From the NCBI RefSeq assembly GCF_949987535.1, contig NC_080069.1:43451269-43515268 (forward strand): DNA of 64,000 nt. The letters are read 5' to 3'. Source of the DNA: Balaenoptera acutorostrata (Eukaryota; Chordata; Mammalia; Artiodactyla; Balaenopteridae). Position 1 is the first letter of the stretch; each line of letters starts with the position of its first letter. The position numbers and the translations under genes were made by a program. Positions 63,497-64,000 of this stretch are shown here, in pieces. A model generated the notes under the pieces. That model saw nothing but the letters and a program-made list of their open reading frames with translations. It was not told the origin of the DNA and searched no databases.

Positions 63497-64000
63497 AAAT
63501 TAATTAACTATTAATTTTCTATTAAATTTATTAGTGTTCCTAATAAAGCTAAAGATTGCCAGTCCAGGGCTCTCTGATCTTATACATTTCCTAGAGCAGG
63601 TACCCAGGAAAAGTAAGTCAGGGTGTCAAGACCTGTGGCTTAGGATTGGGGGGGGGGTCGATCTTGTAAGATCCTATGACCCAAGTGTTTTTTTCCTTCC
63701 TTTTCAGTTGGCTGGTGTCTGGGAGACAACAATGTGGAGGGGAAAGGGGAGAAGAGGAACACTCAATGTTTCTTGCTTTTAGCCACATCTCATTTCATGC
63801 TATTGCGCTGAAATGGCTGGAAGCTTTGGGAAGGTAGAAACGTGGGCTTCTGATTCTGGAATTACTGATGAAGACAAAAGAAAGTTCGGGTTTGTTAGCT
63901 TGGTTCTCCTGCCCTCATTTCATCTCCTCCAAAGAATAATCTAGAGAAACACATGTGAGAAATTTGTTTCTAAACTACCACTAGAGAGAGAGAGAGGTGT

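Overview
This is a mammalian nuclear genomic window. It is dominated by tRNA-derived SINEs that begin with a GGGCTTCCCTGGTGGCGCAG-type head and end in AAATAAATAAAT-type tails. These are the CHR family of whales, dolphins and hippopotamus. Roughly 45 copies, many between intact target-site duplications (TSDs), make a cetacean the most likely source; the species cannot be told. The only protein-coding gene I can support is DCAF12 on the + strand. All nine coding exons are present with GT/AG splice sites, an uninterrupted 453-codon reading frame and a 3' UTR with a polyadenylation signal.

Layout. Bases 1-18,060 are intergenic: old MIR, L2 and L1M relics, a roughly 5-kb antisense L1 (about 6,265-11,400) carrying nested SINEs, an ERV-L-type endogenous retrovirus remnant (dUTPase-like fragment plus split LTR, about 12,830-15,312), and a pair of related LTR-like elements in opposite orientation (about 14.0-14.8 and 17.2-17.76 kb). 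Bases 18,060-19,440 are mostly non-repetitive DNA leading into a CpG island (about 19,440-20,120), which holds the DCAF12 promoter and exon 1. Exon 2 follows 1.1 kb later. Intron 2 is 22.1 kb long and full of SINEs and L1. Exons 3 and 4 lie at 43.6-44.9 kb. Intron 4 (9.6 kb) holds a serial L1 insertion complex. Exons 5-9 run compactly from 54.5 to 59.9 kb, and the 3' UTR runs to about 61.88 kb. The last 2 kb is intergenic with one SINE.

DCAF12 encodes a WD40 beta-propeller substrate receptor of the CUL4-DDB1 ubiquitin ligase that recognises C-terminal di-glutamate degrons. No other gene in the window works with it. The mobile elements are passengers, but they record an informative insertion history. 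A single MIR is split by two successive L1-type insertions at the same target, the second ending in about 1.2 kb of apparently transduced DNA. There are probable poly(A)-only insertions flanked by TSDs, SINEs that carried 3' flanking DNA, SINE-in-SINE nesting, and two copies of a SINE subfamily marked by a 24-bp internal tandem duplication.

I found no RNA gene, CRISPR array or prokaryote-type system, and no convincing new protein-coding system. The most useful observations are the insertion-history cases and the possible overlapping upstream ORFs at the DCAF12 start.
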